64,000 bases of DNA from an uncultured Muribaculaceae bacterium (GTDB lineage: Bacteria > Bacteroidota > Bacteroidia > Bacteroidales > Muribaculaceae). The notes beneath the pieces are model-generated. The model did not search any database and was not told the origin of the DNA. It was given only the letters and a program-made list of their open reading frames with translations. Positions within the stretch are counted from its first letter, which is position 1. The number at the start of each line of letters is the position of its first letter. Shown here one piece after another: positions 7,874 through 16,541 of this stretch. The stretch lies in assembly GCA_910578665.1 (NCBI GenBank), contig CAJTQU010000004.1, positions 62,001 to 126,000 on the forward strand, read 5' to 3'. A program made the position numbers and the translations under genes.

Positions 7874-8455
7874 TTATTGCAGCTTTATGCCGGAGAAGCC
7901 CATGAAAGCCATAGCCAGTATGCCTGCACAGAGCAGGGCGAGCGGAACCCCTTTCATACCGCCCGGAACTTTTGTCACAGCCAGCTGTTCGCGTATGCCG
8001 GCAAATATCCATAGCGCCAGTGTGAAACCCAGCGAGGTGGCAAAGCCGTATACAACCGATTCAAGCAATGTGAACTGTTTCTGTATCACAAGTATGGCCA
8101 CACCCAATACCGCGCAGTTGGTAGTGATCAGGGGCAGGAACACGCCCAATGCCTCATAAAGGGCGGGAGCTATCTTGCGTATGATGATCTCAAGCATCTG
8201 CACCAGGGCGGCTATCACGAGTATAAACAGAATGGTCTGCAAGAACTGCAGCTGCAAGGGATCAAGCAAATATGTCTGCAAACACCAGGTGACAGCGGTC
8301 GAAAGCGTTATGACAAATGTTACTGCCGTGCCCATGCCTATGGCGGAACTCGTCTGGCGAGACACGCCCAGGAAAGGGCAGATGCCCAGGAACTGGGCCA
8401 GCACGATATTGTTAATGAAAATCGCGGTAACTATGATTGATATATAAGTCAGCAT
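7874..8455 (-). CDS. rnfA: Rnf complex subunit A (membrane)
   Basis: A 193-residue, six-helix membrane protein matching RnfA/NqrE: IFINNIVLAQFLGICPFLGVS near the start and ITTNCAVLGVA in the middle, with the usual length. RnfA and RnfE are the paired, inverted-topology core of the Rnf pump, which couples ferredoxin and NAD+ redox chemistry to Na+ or H+ transport across the inner membrane. The conserved Cys in FLGICPF and TNCAVLG is the pair proposed to hold a membrane Fe-S cluster between RnfA and RnfE. It is the last gene of the operon, 28 bp after rnfE. Confidence 0.95.
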   Translation of the reverse strand: MLTYISIIVTAIFINNIVLAQFLGICPFLGVSRQTSSAIGMGTAVTFVITLSTAVTWCLQTYLLDPLQLQFLQTILFILVIAALVQMLEIIIRKIAPALYEALGVFLPLITTNCAVLGVAILVIQKQFTLLESVVYGFATSLGFTLALWIFAGIREQLAVTKVPGGMKGVPLALLCAGILAMAFMGFSGIKLQ

Positions 8456-8483
8456 CTCTATTTTCTATATTTTGAGGTTCGCA

Positions 8484-9089
8484 TCAGTTATTACCTTTGC
8501 ACAGCCTGCGCAGTAAGACGTTAGTCAGAGCTATCACATAGCCCAGGGCGATAAAGGCTCCTGGAGCCAGCACGAAGAGCAGCATACCGTAGTCCTCCGG
8601 ATAGAGGGCAAAGCCGAACAGGCTGCCTGTGCCCAGCAACTCGCGCACGGCGCCCAGTATGGTCAGAGCCAGCGTAAACCCTATGCCGCACCCCAGTCCG
8701 TCGAGAGCCGAATCGACCACGGAATTACGCGAGGCAAAGGCTTCTGCACGCCCCAGCAGTATGCAGTTAACCACGATAAGGGGAATAAATATGCCCAGCG
8801 ACGCGTTAAGGGCCGGCAGCCACGCCGACACGGCCATCTGCAGCATGGTCACAAATGTGGCTATCACCACGATAAACACAGGGATGCGCACCTTGTCGGG
8901 CACCAGGCTCTTAATCATAGATATAACCGAGTTGGAACATACGAGCACCCCGGCCGTAGAAAGGCCCATCATAAGGCCGTTGGTGGCAGACGAGGTGGTA
9001 CCGAGGGTGGCACACATGCCCAGCAGAAGCACCAGCACCGGGTTGGAGGGCAGTATGCCCTGCCATACTATCCTAATCTTATTTTTCAT
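8484..9089 (-). CDS. rnfE: Rnf complex subunit E (membrane)
   Basis: A 201-residue multi-helix protein with NPVLVLLLGMCATLGTTSSA near the start and VVNCILLGRAEAFAS in the centre, typical of RnfE/NqrD. I place the start at the ATG at 9089-9087 (MKNKIRIVW), which gives a normal-length protein and an 11-bp overlap with rnfG. A start at 9125 would add 12 residues and a much larger overlap. It forms the membrane core with RnfA and carries the partner Cys residues. Position between rnfG and rnfA fits the standard B-C-D-G-E-A order. Confidence 0.95.
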   Translation of the reverse strand: MKNKIRIVWQGILPSNPVLVLLLGMCATLGTTSSATNGLMMGLSTAGVLVCSNSVISMIKSLVPDKVRIPVFIVVIATFVTMLQMAVSAWLPALNASLGIFIPLIVVNCILLGRAEAFASRNSVVDSALDGLGCGIGFTLALTILGAVRELLGTGSLFGFALYPEDYGMLLFVLAPGAFIALGYVIALTNVLLRRLCKGNN

Positions 9090-9684
9090 TTTCCTTGCTG
9101 TATTTAGTATAGGCGTCAAAGGCATCGCGCAAGGCTCCGAGGAATGCGCGTGAGGAGATGGTGGCAGCCGTAATACCGTCTATCTCGCCTTTCTGTTCAG
9201 TGTCTTTAACCACATAGAAAGATGTCGTGGCAGGGCTCTTGCCCAGCACCGAACGGGCTCCTTTGGGGTCACGGAACCACAGCTGCATCTTAGAGCCTAG
9301 CCCGGGTGTCTCGGCGTGGCTGAGCACCTGGTAGTCTTTAACCCCTCCCGAAGCAGTGAAACCGGCCATTACGCGTATCTCGCCGGCAAAACCATCCATC
9401 GAGCTTGTAGATACGGCCGCTCCGTTGAAGCGTCCGTCAAGGAAAGCAGGATAGACTGTGCAGACCACTCCCGAAGCCACGGTGAATTCTCGGGCATCGG
9501 CCTCGGGATCGTTGTCAAACTCCGGCGCCACCTGCTTGATGGCACTGATCCGGGCCTGTTTTTCCTGGGCGGCCACAGGTTCTTTTGTAAGGACATACAT
9601 GCCTCCCAGCAGGCCGGCGGCTATGATGCTCACCAGTCCCAGCGACAACACCATGTGCGGCAATGTTGACGAGAGTTTCTTCAT
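9079..9684 (-). CDS. rnfG: Rnf complex subunit G (covalent FMN protein)
   Basis: A 201-residue protein with one N-terminal membrane helix (about 11-32) and an FMN-binding domain facing the periplasm. The flavinylation motif reads GITAATISS, with Thr175 the probable site of the phosphoester-linked FMN. In the family the motif is usually S-G-A-T, so Ala173-Ala174 is a mild variant. Electrons pass through this FMN within the Rnf chain. It overlaps rnfD by 4 bp (ATGA) and rnfE by 11 bp, so the three are translationally coupled. The flavin transferase ApbE needed to attach FMN is not in this window. Confidence 0.94.
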   Translation of the reverse strand: MKKLSSTLPHMVLSLGLVSIIAAGLLGGMYVLTKEPVAAQEKQARISAIKQVAPEFDNDPEADAREFTVASGVVCTVYPAFLDGRFNGAAVSTSSMDGFAGEIRVMAGFTASGGVKDYQVLSHAETPGLGSKMQLWFRDPKGARSVLGKSPATTSFYVVKDTEQKGEIDGITAATISSRAFLGALRDAFDAYTKYSKENEK

Positions 9685-10658
9685 GACTTAGCCCCCCTTT
9701 CCTCTTTATTTTTTTTCTTCTTGCGCGCGCCGAAACGACGAGGTGTGCAATATTTGTTAAGCAGCGGTGTGGCGCTGTTGCCAAGCAATATGGCAAATGA
9801 CACACCCTCGGGATATGCACCCCAAAGCCTTATAATCATTGTGACCACGCCTATGAGCACGCCGTATATCAGCTGTCCGCGGTGTGTCATGGGAGATGTG
9901 ACATAGTCAGTAGCCATAAATACCGCTCCTAGCAACATGCCGCCTGTCATAATCTCAAGCAGAGGATTAGCGCCTGCGAGCCATGAAACAAGGGCGGCGC
10001 TTCCTAGCATCGAAACAGGGATGTGCCATGTTATAGTGCGTGTTATGAGCAGCCATACAAGACCTATGGTTATGGCCAGCGCCCCTACCTCGCCCATTGA
10101 CCCGTTCATATTGCCTATGCCCAGCGCGGTCCAGTCGACAACGCCGCTGCCGACTACATGTCCGGATGTCTTAAGGCTGGCCAGTATCGTAGCGCCTGTA
10201 ACGCCGTCAATGCCGTTCTGCATCTCAGGCCACGTGGTCATAGCGGCAGGAAACGACAGCAGCAGGAACACACGCCCTACAAGGGCCGGATTCCAGATAT
10301 TGCAGCCAAGACCGCCAAAAGACATTTTGCCTATGCCTATCGACACCACGGCGCCTATTACCACCATCCACCATGGCAGTATGCTCGGCAGATTGAACGC
10401 GAGCAGTATGCCTGTTATAAGCGCCGAACCGTTGCCAAGCGTGCACGTACGGTGCATCACCCTTGAGGCTATCACCCACTCTGTAAGCAGGCACGCGCCG
10501 ATACTGACAGCAAGCACCAGCAACGCCGGCAAGCCGAAAAAGAGCAGCGACACCACCGCCGAGGGGACCAGCGCGATGACTACGTTCCACATACGCCTGT
10601 CCACCGAGTCGGCGGTGTGTATATGGGGCGAGCCTGAAATGATAAAAGAGGTTTGCAT
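9681..10658 (-). CDS. rnfD: Rnf complex subunit D (membrane, covalent FMN)
   Basis: A 325-residue membrane protein (RnfD/NqrB type) with many hydrophobic helices, GGLGCNIWNPALVGRVF in the middle and the flavinylation motif DGVTGATILA, with Thr157 the likely FMN attachment site. I choose the ATG at 10658-10656 (MQTSFIISGSPHIH), because residues upstream of it in the longer ORF to 10760 look non-conserved. This leaves a 134-bp gap to rnfC, the only sizeable gap within the operon; nothing recognisable is in it. The C-terminus is very basic (ARKKKKNKEER). Confidence 0.94.
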   Translation of the reverse strand: MQTSFIISGSPHIHTADSVDRRMWNVVIALVPSAVVSLLFFGLPALLVLAVSIGACLLTEWVIASRVMHRTCTLGNGSALITGILLAFNLPSILPWWMVVIGAVVSIGIGKMSFGGLGCNIWNPALVGRVFLLLSFPAAMTTWPEMQNGIDGVTGATILASLKTSGHVVGSGVVDWTALGIGNMNGSMGEVGALAITIGLVWLLITRTITWHIPVSMLGSAALVSWLAGANPLLEIMTGGMLLGAVFMATDYVTSPMTHRGQLIYGVLIGVVTMIIRLWGAYPEGVSFAILLGNSATPLLNKYCTPRRFGARKKKKNKEERGAKS

Positions 10659-10792
10659 ATTTTTAGTACAATTTATACAATCGTTAAGCAACCGGCTCTG
10701 CCGCCCGTGGAAAGACCATCCGGCGATCCTGACAGCAAAGCATCTTTTGCTTGTATTCAATCAATCTGAGGCAAAAAGACTTATCCTCTTAA

Positions 10793-12091
10793 TTATAATT
10801 TACGGGATTCGCGTTTGCTAAGCCTGATATAGTCAAGCAAGGGGCGAGCCGCCGGACATGTGTATGCGCATGAGCCGCACTCCACACAATCGCCCACTCC
10901 GGCGTTAAGCGTGGCCTCCCACAGTCCCATCTCGCCTTGCGCGGCAAGCAGGTAAGGTTCAAGCCCCATGGGACAGACCTCAACGCAGCGCCCACAGCGT
11001 ATGCACGGCTGAGGCTCTCTGCGACGGCTTTCGCTCTCGGGCAACACAAGTATGCCCGACATGCCTTTGGTAGTCGGAGTGTCGATGTTTGACATCGCGC
11101 GGCCCATCATAGGGCCGCCGGCAATTACCTTGCCAGTGCCCTCCGGCAGTCCTCCGGCCGCCTCTATAAGCGCAGATACCGGAGTACCTATCTCAACCAG
11201 GTAATTGCCAGGGGACGAGAGTTCGGGACCAGTCACAGTCACCACGCGGCGCGTGAGCGGCAGGCCCTTTTCGGCAGCTTCGTATACGGCATACGCGGTA
11301 GCCACATTGTCTACTATGGCACCGACATACACCGGGAGAGCGCCGGAAGGGACCTGACGTCCCAAGACGGCGTCTATGAGCTGTTTCTCGCCACCCTGCG
11401 GATATTTCTTTTTCAATGCCACCACGCTCACGCCGGTGCGGTGCGAAGCCGCCTCGGTCATAGCCGCTATGGCTTCAGACTTGTTCTCCTCGATACCTAT
11501 GATGCATTTTTGGACCTTGACAGCTTTCATTATCCAGCGTGCGCCGGCCACCACTTCGGCTGCGTGCTCACGCATCATGCGGTCGTCACACGTAAGCCAG
11601 GGTTCACACTCGGCACCGTTGATTATCACATACTCGGGACGGTATTCCTTTCCCGGCAAGAGCTTGACACGTGTCGGGAACGTAGCGCCTCCCAGACCCA
11701 CTATGCCGCAGGCGCTCACCCTATCCACGATTTCTGCCGGAGTTACTTTTTCAAAATCCAACGGGGGGAATGCCTGTGGTGCCTGGTCTCCCTCTCTGGC
11801 AATCTCTATGGCCTGAGACGGATATCCATAAGGGTCACGCACGCTCACAACGCGTTTGACCACTCCTCCCACAGGAGAATGCAGGGCGGCGCTCACATAG
11901 CCGCCGGGCTCCGCCACCAGACTACCGGCCTCCACACGGTCTCCGGCTTTGACAATGACTTTAGGCGGCGCCCCTATGCTCTGGCTAAGCAGCAGTGTCA
12001 GGGTCTGCGCGCTCACCGGCTCGCTGATAGGCACACCGGCAGTTCTCTTATTATCATCGGGGTGTATGCCCCCTTTGCGAAATGTCTTCAT
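10793..12091 (-). CDS. rnfC: Rnf complex subunit C (NADH-binding, Fe-S)
   Basis: A 432-residue soluble subunit. It has an N-terminal lipoyl-like beta domain, an NADH/FMN-binding Rossmann region resembling NuoF (GLGGATFPTRVK, NGAECEPWLTCDDRMMRE), an SLBB-type domain, and two 4Fe-4S motifs at the C-terminus (CIRCGRCVEVCP at 363-374 and CVECGSCAYTCP at 402-413). It docks NAD(H) on the cytoplasmic side of the pump. Its start lies 3 bp after the rnfB stop. Length is near the family norm, without the long Ala/Lys-rich tail seen in gamma-proteobacterial RnfC. Confidence 0.95.
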   Translation of the reverse strand: MKTFRKGGIHPDDNKRTAGVPISEPVSAQTLTLLLSQSIGAPPKVIVKAGDRVEAGSLVAEPGGYVSAALHSPVGGVVKRVVSVRDPYGYPSQAIEIAREGDQAPQAFPPLDFEKVTPAEIVDRVSACGIVGLGGATFPTRVKLLPGKEYRPEYVIINGAECEPWLTCDDRMMREHAAEVVAGARWIMKAVKVQKCIIGIEENKSEAIAAMTEAASHRTGVSVVALKKKYPQGGEKQLIDAVLGRQVPSGALPVYVGAIVDNVATAYAVYEAAEKGLPLTRRVVTVTGPELSSPGNYLVEIGTPVSALIEAAGGLPEGTGKVIAGGPMMGRAMSNIDTPTTKGMSGILVLPESESRRREPQPCIRCGRCVEVCPMGLEPYLLAAQGEMGLWEATLNAGVGDCVECGSCAYTCPAARPLLDYIRLSKRESRKL

Positions 12092-12094
12092 CTC

Positions 12095-12913
12095 TTACTT
12101 TGTCGTTACTGAATGGATGGAATGACGGGGGCAGGCCTCTTCGCATTTGCCGCAGCGCACGCAGGCCGTGCTGTCTATTGATGCTACAAAATGATCTACT
12201 TTGACTGCTTCGTGCTCACATACCTTGGTACATTTGCCACAACCGATGCAGCTGACACTGCATGCTTTCATGGCCAGAGGTCCTTTGTCCCTGTTGCGAC
12301 ATGCCACATAGGTGGTTGTCTCTGTACCCTGCGGCACTTCGGCAAGTTCTATAACTGAACGCGGACACGCTTTGACACACTTGCCGCAACCGACACACAA
12401 TGAATAATCCACCACAGGGAGGCCGCTGTCCTTATCAATATGTATAGCGTCATACGGGCAGGCTTCGACACAGTCTCCCCAGCCAAGGCATCCGTAGGGA
12501 CAATCGGTCTCCCCCTCGCCCACTACAGCCTCGATAGAGCAGTTTAGCACACCGTCATAATGCCGCACAAGCGGTCGCTGCTCGCATCCGCCCGAACAGG
12601 CCACTACCGCCACTTTTCGCACAGCCTCAGACACTGCCAGGCCGGCTATCTCGCCTATGCGCTGCATGCCCTGGGCGCCGGCACCGGGGCAGTACATGCC
12701 GTCAAGCGAGTCGGCCGAGGCGCATGCGGTAGCAAAGTCATGACATCCGCGATAGCCGCAGGCTCCGCAATTGGCGCCGGGCAGCACCTCTTCGATTTGC
12801 AGCACTCGTTCGTCTTCTTCCACCTTGAAGCGTTTTGCGACAAAATAAAGAACGATAGAGGCAGTTATGCCGATGCCTCCCATCAGCAGAATTGTTAGCC
12901 AGATTAATTCCAT
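12095..12913 (-). CDS. rnfB: Rnf complex subunit B (polyferredoxin)
   Basis: A 272-residue protein. One N-terminal helix (about 4-26) anchors it; next is the RnfB Fe-S domain with PGANCGACGYRGC (46-57), then a chain of ferredoxin motifs: CPYGCLGWGDCVEACP (138-153), CVGCGKCVKACP (173-184), CIGCGKCTKVC (222-232) and CVRCGKCEEACP (251-262). RnfB is the entry point for ferredoxin electrons. Four C-terminal-type clusters place it among the longer, anaerobe-type RnfB proteins. It is 43 bp downstream of the RseC-like gene. Confidence 0.95.
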   Translation of the reverse strand: MELIWLTILLMGGIGITASIVLYFVAKRFKVEEDERVLQIEEVLPGANCGACGYRGCHDFATACASADSLDGMYCPGAGAQGMQRIGEIAGLAVSEAVRKVAVVACSGGCEQRPLVRHYDGVLNCSIEAVVGEGETDCPYGCLGWGDCVEACPYDAIHIDKDSGLPVVDYSLCVGCGKCVKACPRSVIELAEVPQGTETTTYVACRNRDKGPLAMKACSVSCIGCGKCTKVCEHEAVKVDHFVASIDSTACVRCGKCEEACPRHSIHSVTTK

Positions 12914-12956
12914 GTCGTGTTTTATTCAGAACAGGCCCGGATATGCCGGGCACGGA

Positions 12957-13388
12957 TTAGCGTAATATTTGAAAACAAAGCGATGTGTGTAAACGGCGGC
13001 GGCACGCATACAGCGCAAGATATACCGCGGCAGCTCCAGCCATACCGGACAATGCAGCCATACCGTCTGACAGTCCGGCAAATTTGGCCAGGCATATGGC
13101 AGCCACTGTAACGCCACACGGCAACGCCAGCATAAGGCCTACTGCCCGGCGGTGTGTCGGAGCGGCAGCGCCTATCCTCACCTGCTGCCCGGGCCGGTAG
13201 TTTCCGGCCTCGCTGCAATACACTTTTATCTCGTCTGTACCACTTCGGCGGCACAGCAGCGCGGCGGCGCAACCCGAGCAGTCGGCATTGCCCTCATGCA
13301 GCACCCTCACTTTCAGTATGTGTAATGCCGCATCTGCCGATACCACTACGGCATCGTGTACTATGGCTGGCAAGTCTGTCTTTTTCAT
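12957..13388 (-). CDS. RseC/MucC (SoxR-reducing) family protein, first gene of rnf operon
   Basis: A 143-residue protein. The N-terminal half has a short Cys cluster (CSGCAAALLC, about 38-47) and a GQQVRIG barrel-like segment; two hydrophobic helices follow (about 83-103 and 108-126). This is the RseC/MucC layout, a family linked to Rnf/Rsx in E. coli, where it takes part in SoxR reduction. In Bacteroidetes it regularly precedes rnfB, so a role in assembly or electron delivery is plausible but inferred. A promoter sits about 60 nt upstream, so it likely leads the transcript. Confidence 0.87.
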   Translation of the reverse strand: MKKTDLPAIVHDAVVVSADAALHILKVRVLHEGNADCSGCAAALLCRRSGTDEIKVYCSEAGNYRPGQQVRIGAAAPTHRRAVGLMLALPCGVTVAAICLAKFAGLSDGMAALSGMAGAAAVYLALYACRRRLHTSLCFQILR

Positions 13389-13453
13389 GCGTCGGCGTCA
13401 TACGCAGAGAGGTGCTGTAGGTTAGCAGTCAGCTCGTCCCGGCGTTCACTGTG

Positions 13454-13484
13454 CAAAATTACGAAACAACACGGAAACAGCAAA
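13454..13484 (-). promoter_or_regulatory. Promoter of the rnf operon
   Basis: On the minus strand TTTG (13484-13481), a 19-nt spacer and TAATTTTG (13461-13454). The predicted start is about 58 nt before the RseC-like ATG. The rest of 13485-13779 contains no gene that I can support. Confidence 0.65.
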
Positions 13485-13779
13485 AGAAAATACGGAAATT
13501 TTTCCACATTTTTTCAACGCCTCCACATTACCTTATCTGCCTAAATACTACTCAAGACCCTAAGGCGCTGTATATCGCCAACTTAAGCACAAAACTACTA
13601 ACTGCACACCACTGATAATTTCTACTGACGGACATGACTTTCCACAAAGTATGGAGGCCACCGGAAACACGATAGACACAATGGGTGGCTTCATGCGCTC
13701 CGGCGACCCTATCATACGAAAGCCTAATGTTAATATTTGTTAATTTATTTTATTATTATGGGATACCGTCTTTTTTTAG

Positions 13780-13787
13780 TAATTTTG
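13780..13787 (+). promoter_or_regulatory. Possible -7 element of the DUF4301 gene
   Basis: TAATTTTG lies 24 nt upstream of the chosen ATG. No clear TTTG is found at the -33 position, so this is a weak call. Confidence 0.35.
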
Positions 13788-13811
13788 GGTGTTATACACA
13801 AAAACATTGTT

Positions 13812-15335
13812 ATGAAACTGAACGAAATGGATAAACAGACGCTTAGCCAGCGCGGCACGAGTGTCGAAAAAATAGAGAGCCAGTTGCGAATGCTGAGAAG
13901 CGGATTCCCGTATCTGCACGTGCTGTGCGCGGCAACACCCGGCAACGGCATTTTACAACTTACCGATGAGGAAAGAAAGCACTATGAGCGCATATGGAAA
14001 GACTATCTGGCCGACGGAGCACGCGTGATAAAGATGGTTCCTGCCAGTGGCGCGGCATCCCGGATGTTTAAAGATTTGTTCGCATTTGCCGCCGAAAGCT
14101 CCGACGCTCCAGACACAGACTTCATCAGAGAGTTTTGCGAGAGGATACACTGTTTCCCTTTCTTCGACAGGCTTGATGCAAAATGCGAGGAATTATATGG
14201 GAAAAGCATTGACGGATTGTTTGACGAGGGACGCCGTCGCGATGTGGTGAAAGCATTGGTCTCAGACAAAGGCCTGGCCTACGGGGCTATGCCCAAAGCC
14301 CTCCTGCCGTTCCACAGACATGGCCAAGATACGCGTACTGCACTGGAAGAACATCTGGCCGAGGGTGCCCAGTATGCAAAAGGTACCGACAATATAGTGC
14401 ATGTCCATTTCACTGTAAGCGACGAACACCGACAAGCGGTAGAAAATTTGCTCAAGACATCGGTGCCAGATATGGAAAAAGTCTACGGCGTCAGATATGA
14501 TGTCAGCCTGTCCGTGCAAAAACCGTCTACCGACACCGTGGCCCTAGCCCCCGACGGCGAATTATACCGTGAAGACGGCAGTCTGTTCTTCCGCCCCGGC
14601 GGTCATGGCGCCTTGATAGAAAACCTGGCCGAGATAGACGGCGATGTCATATTTATAAAAAACATAGACAATGTGGTGCCCGACTCAAAACGCGACTCTA
14701 CGATCGAATACAAACAGGTGCTCGGAGGCCTGCTCGTAGAGACCGCGCGAAAGATCCGTCACTACGCCGGCGAACTGCACACCTCGCTGCCTTCGCGTCC
14801 GGAACTGGACGAAATGCTCGGCTTTCTGCGCGAGCGACTGTGCATAAGTACTGACAAGGCTGCCCGTATGGATGATCTCGAACTGGCCGATTTCCTCATG
14901 TGCAAACTGGAACGCCCGATCCGTGTCTGCGGCATGGTGCGTAACGAGGGAGAACCCGGCGGAGGACCTTATATTGTCTATGACAACGAAGGCACCTCGG
15001 CACCACAAATCCTGGAAAGCACGCAGATAAACCCCAAAGCACCAGATACTCCGCGACTGCTTAAGGAGGCAACCCACTTCAATCCCGTAGACCTGGCTGT
15101 GATCACGACAGATTCATCCGGAGCGCGTTTCGATCTTAAAGATTTCGTAGACCAATCCACCGGATTCATATCATCGAAAAGCCATAAGGGAACAGAAATC
15201 AAAGCTCTCGAGCTACCGGGACTATGGAATGGCGCCATGAGTGACTGGAACACCATATTTGTGGAAGTGCCGGCAGACACATTCAATCCGGTTAAAACCG
15301 TAAACGACCTGCTGCGTCCTGCACACCAAGAATAA
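13812..15335 (+). CDS. DUF4301 family protein
   Basis: A 507-residue cytoplasmic protein. I start it at the ATG at 13812 (MKLNEMDKQTLSQRG); the upstream in-frame reading is hydrophobic, AT-rich and includes the likely promoter. Recognisable features are IKMVPASGAASRMFKDL (about 75), YGAMPKALLPFHRH, FRPGGHGALIENL and MVRNEGEPGGGPYIV. The first and third resemble phosphate- or sugar-nucleotide-binding loops of nucleotidyltransferases, but I cannot assign a reaction. The family is characteristic of Bacteroidetes and uncharacterised as far as I know. A hairpin terminator follows at 15361. Confidence 0.85.
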   Translation: MKLNEMDKQTLSQRGTSVEKIESQLRMLRSGFPYLHVLCAATPGNGILQLTDEERKHYERIWKDYLADGARVIKMVPASGAASRMFKDLFAFAAESSDAPDTDFIREFCERIHCFPFFDRLDAKCEELYGKSIDGLFDEGRRRDVVKALVSDKGLAYGAMPKALLPFHRHGQDTRTALEEHLAEGAQYAKGTDNIVHVHFTVSDEHRQAVENLLKTSVPDMEKVYGVRYDVSLSVQKPSTDTVALAPDGELYREDGSLFFRPGGHGALIENLAEIDGDVIFIKNIDNVVPDSKRDSTIEYKQVLGGLLVETARKIRHYAGELHTSLPSRPELDEMLGFLRERLCISTDKAARMDDLELADFLMCKLERPIRVCGMVRNEGEPGGGPYIVYDNEGTSAPQILESTQINPKAPDTPRLLKEATHFNPVDLAVITTDSSGARFDLKDFVDQSTGFISSKSHKGTEIKALELPGLWNGAMSDWNTIFVEVPADTFNPVKTVNDLLRPAHQE

Positions 15336-15360
15336 AGATTATGACATATAACGCACAAAT

Positions 15361-15393
15361 AGGGAGATGCAGTAAAAGTATCTCCCTCTTTAT
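15361..15393 (+). terminator. Terminator after the DUF4301 gene
   Basis: AGGGAGAT (15361-15368) pairs with ATCTCCCT (15380-15387), followed by CTTTATTT. Confidence 0.7.
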
Positions 15394-15456
15394 TTAAACA
15401 TTACCCGGCACCGACGCGTTATCTTCATAAATACACATTTATAAAAACTTAATACT

Positions 15457-15879
15457 ATGACACGCGAAGACACTATAAAATTATTGAAAAAGGAAGAAGC
15501 CAAAATGGCACATTTACGCACCGACATGGCCGAGACAATGTATGAGCGAGGGATAGGCGCTGTCTTATGGGGCGAAAATGTGTTTGGCTGCGCCGACTAT
15601 CCGTTGGTATCCGATGCATCCAGCCTCACACACGAAGTTCATGGCCTGGCCATGAACGAGCATGGCGTAATATGTGCCGTAATCGACTTTCCCGGACACA
15701 CGCAGATCACCGGGGTCAGGAATCTAGCGCCCGAAGATGTTGGCACACAGCTCACGCCAGACATGATGCTCGACGGAGGCACACCCGAAGAATGGGGAGT
15801 ATTGTACGACTGTTTTGCCCTGGCACTGCAATTACTTTATGCCCGACGCCTGGAAGAAAGCCCCCAGCCGTGGTGGTAA
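15457..15879 (+). CDS. Small hypothetical protein, family not recognised
   Basis: A 140-residue soluble protein beginning MTREDTIKLLKKEEAK. It has a lysine/glutamate-rich start, then a mixed alpha/beta segment (ERGIGAVLWGENVFGC, ICAVIDFPGHTQITGV) and a tryptophan-containing end (EEWGVLYDC, PQPWW). There is no signal peptide or membrane helix. Codon use resembles the surrounding core genes, and terminators lie on both sides, so it appears to be a real single-gene unit. I know no family for it. Confidence 0.65.
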   Translation: MTREDTIKLLKKEEAKMAHLRTDMAETMYERGIGAVLWGENVFGCADYPLVSDASSLTHEVHGLAMNEHGVICAVIDFPGHTQITGVRNLAPEDVGTQLTPDMMLDGGTPEEWGVLYDCFALALQLLYARRLEESPQPWW

Positions 15880-15900
15880 GGCACATAAAGGCAAAATCAG

Positions 15901-15928
15901 AGACACAGCACACCATGCGTGTCTTTTT
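15901..15928 (+). terminator. Terminator after the small hypothetical gene
   Basis: AGACAC (15901-15906) and GTGTCT (15919-15924) form a short stem followed by TTTT. Confidence 0.55.
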
Positions 15929-16212
15929 GTAGATAAATCCATTTTCTACCGATATATAACGCGGTCGGCAATCTATCCGTCCTGACACTGAGATTGCCGG
16001 CCGCGGACATTGTGGTTTCATGCAGATACAAAATCAGCTTAACCAGTATTCATCAAGACAGACATGGCCGCAAGCCCGAGCTGCGAATACGCCAGGGGGG
16101 CGGGCTATGCCATTATTATCTAGTTTTCTACTATTAAACAAGGCCGATATAAATATAAGCAGAAAGTACGGTATCTATAACGGTTTTCTGAATAGAATAG
16201 CAATCACCATAA
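15929..16212. other. Intergenic stretch, nothing recognised
   Basis: No coding region, RNA gene or repeat that I can support lies between the terminator at 15901 and the rho promoter. Confidence 0.5.
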
Positions 16213-16243
16213 TTGCATAATTCGGATTTTATTAGTAACTTTG
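16213..16243 (+). promoter_or_regulatory. Promoter of rho
   Basis: TTG (16213-16215), a 20-nt spacer and TAACTTTG (16236-16243). Confidence 0.7.
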
Positions 16244-16249
16244 CACCGA

Positions 16250-16541
16250 TTTTTCCAAATGTGGGAAAATTTCTCTCAAACCTTATAGGAACCATATCCT
16301 AAATACAGCGGATTACGCCGCACAATTAAATCCAGACACGGCAAGGACTGCAACAGTCATCTCTCAATCGAGAAATGCCGTAGTTTCAGCAAAACAACCA
16401 CAATTTCCACCTTTATACAACTACACCGGCAGGCAAGCGCACTACCTGCGCCGCCGGATGTCAGAAAGCTGTTACAAATAGCGGTTGCTCTGCGATGCAA
16501 GACCGACTGCGCGCAGCGACGCCATATCTCAGATAATACAA
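16250..16541 (+). promoter_or_regulatory. Long rho mRNA leader
   Basis: About 290 nt separate the predicted start and the rho ATG. The leader is rich in C and A and poor in G over much of its length (for example aaaacaaccacaatttccac), which would suit a Rho utilisation site. A 9-codon ORF (MWENFSQTL, 16259-16288) starts just after the predicted 5' end. Rho autoregulation through its leader is known in E. coli; here it is inference. Confidence 0.45.

Noticed and set aside
9937..10821. 294-residue ORF opposite rnfD
   Set aside because: It is a mirror of rnfD codon bias, has no recognisable domain and lies fully antisense to a clear gene.
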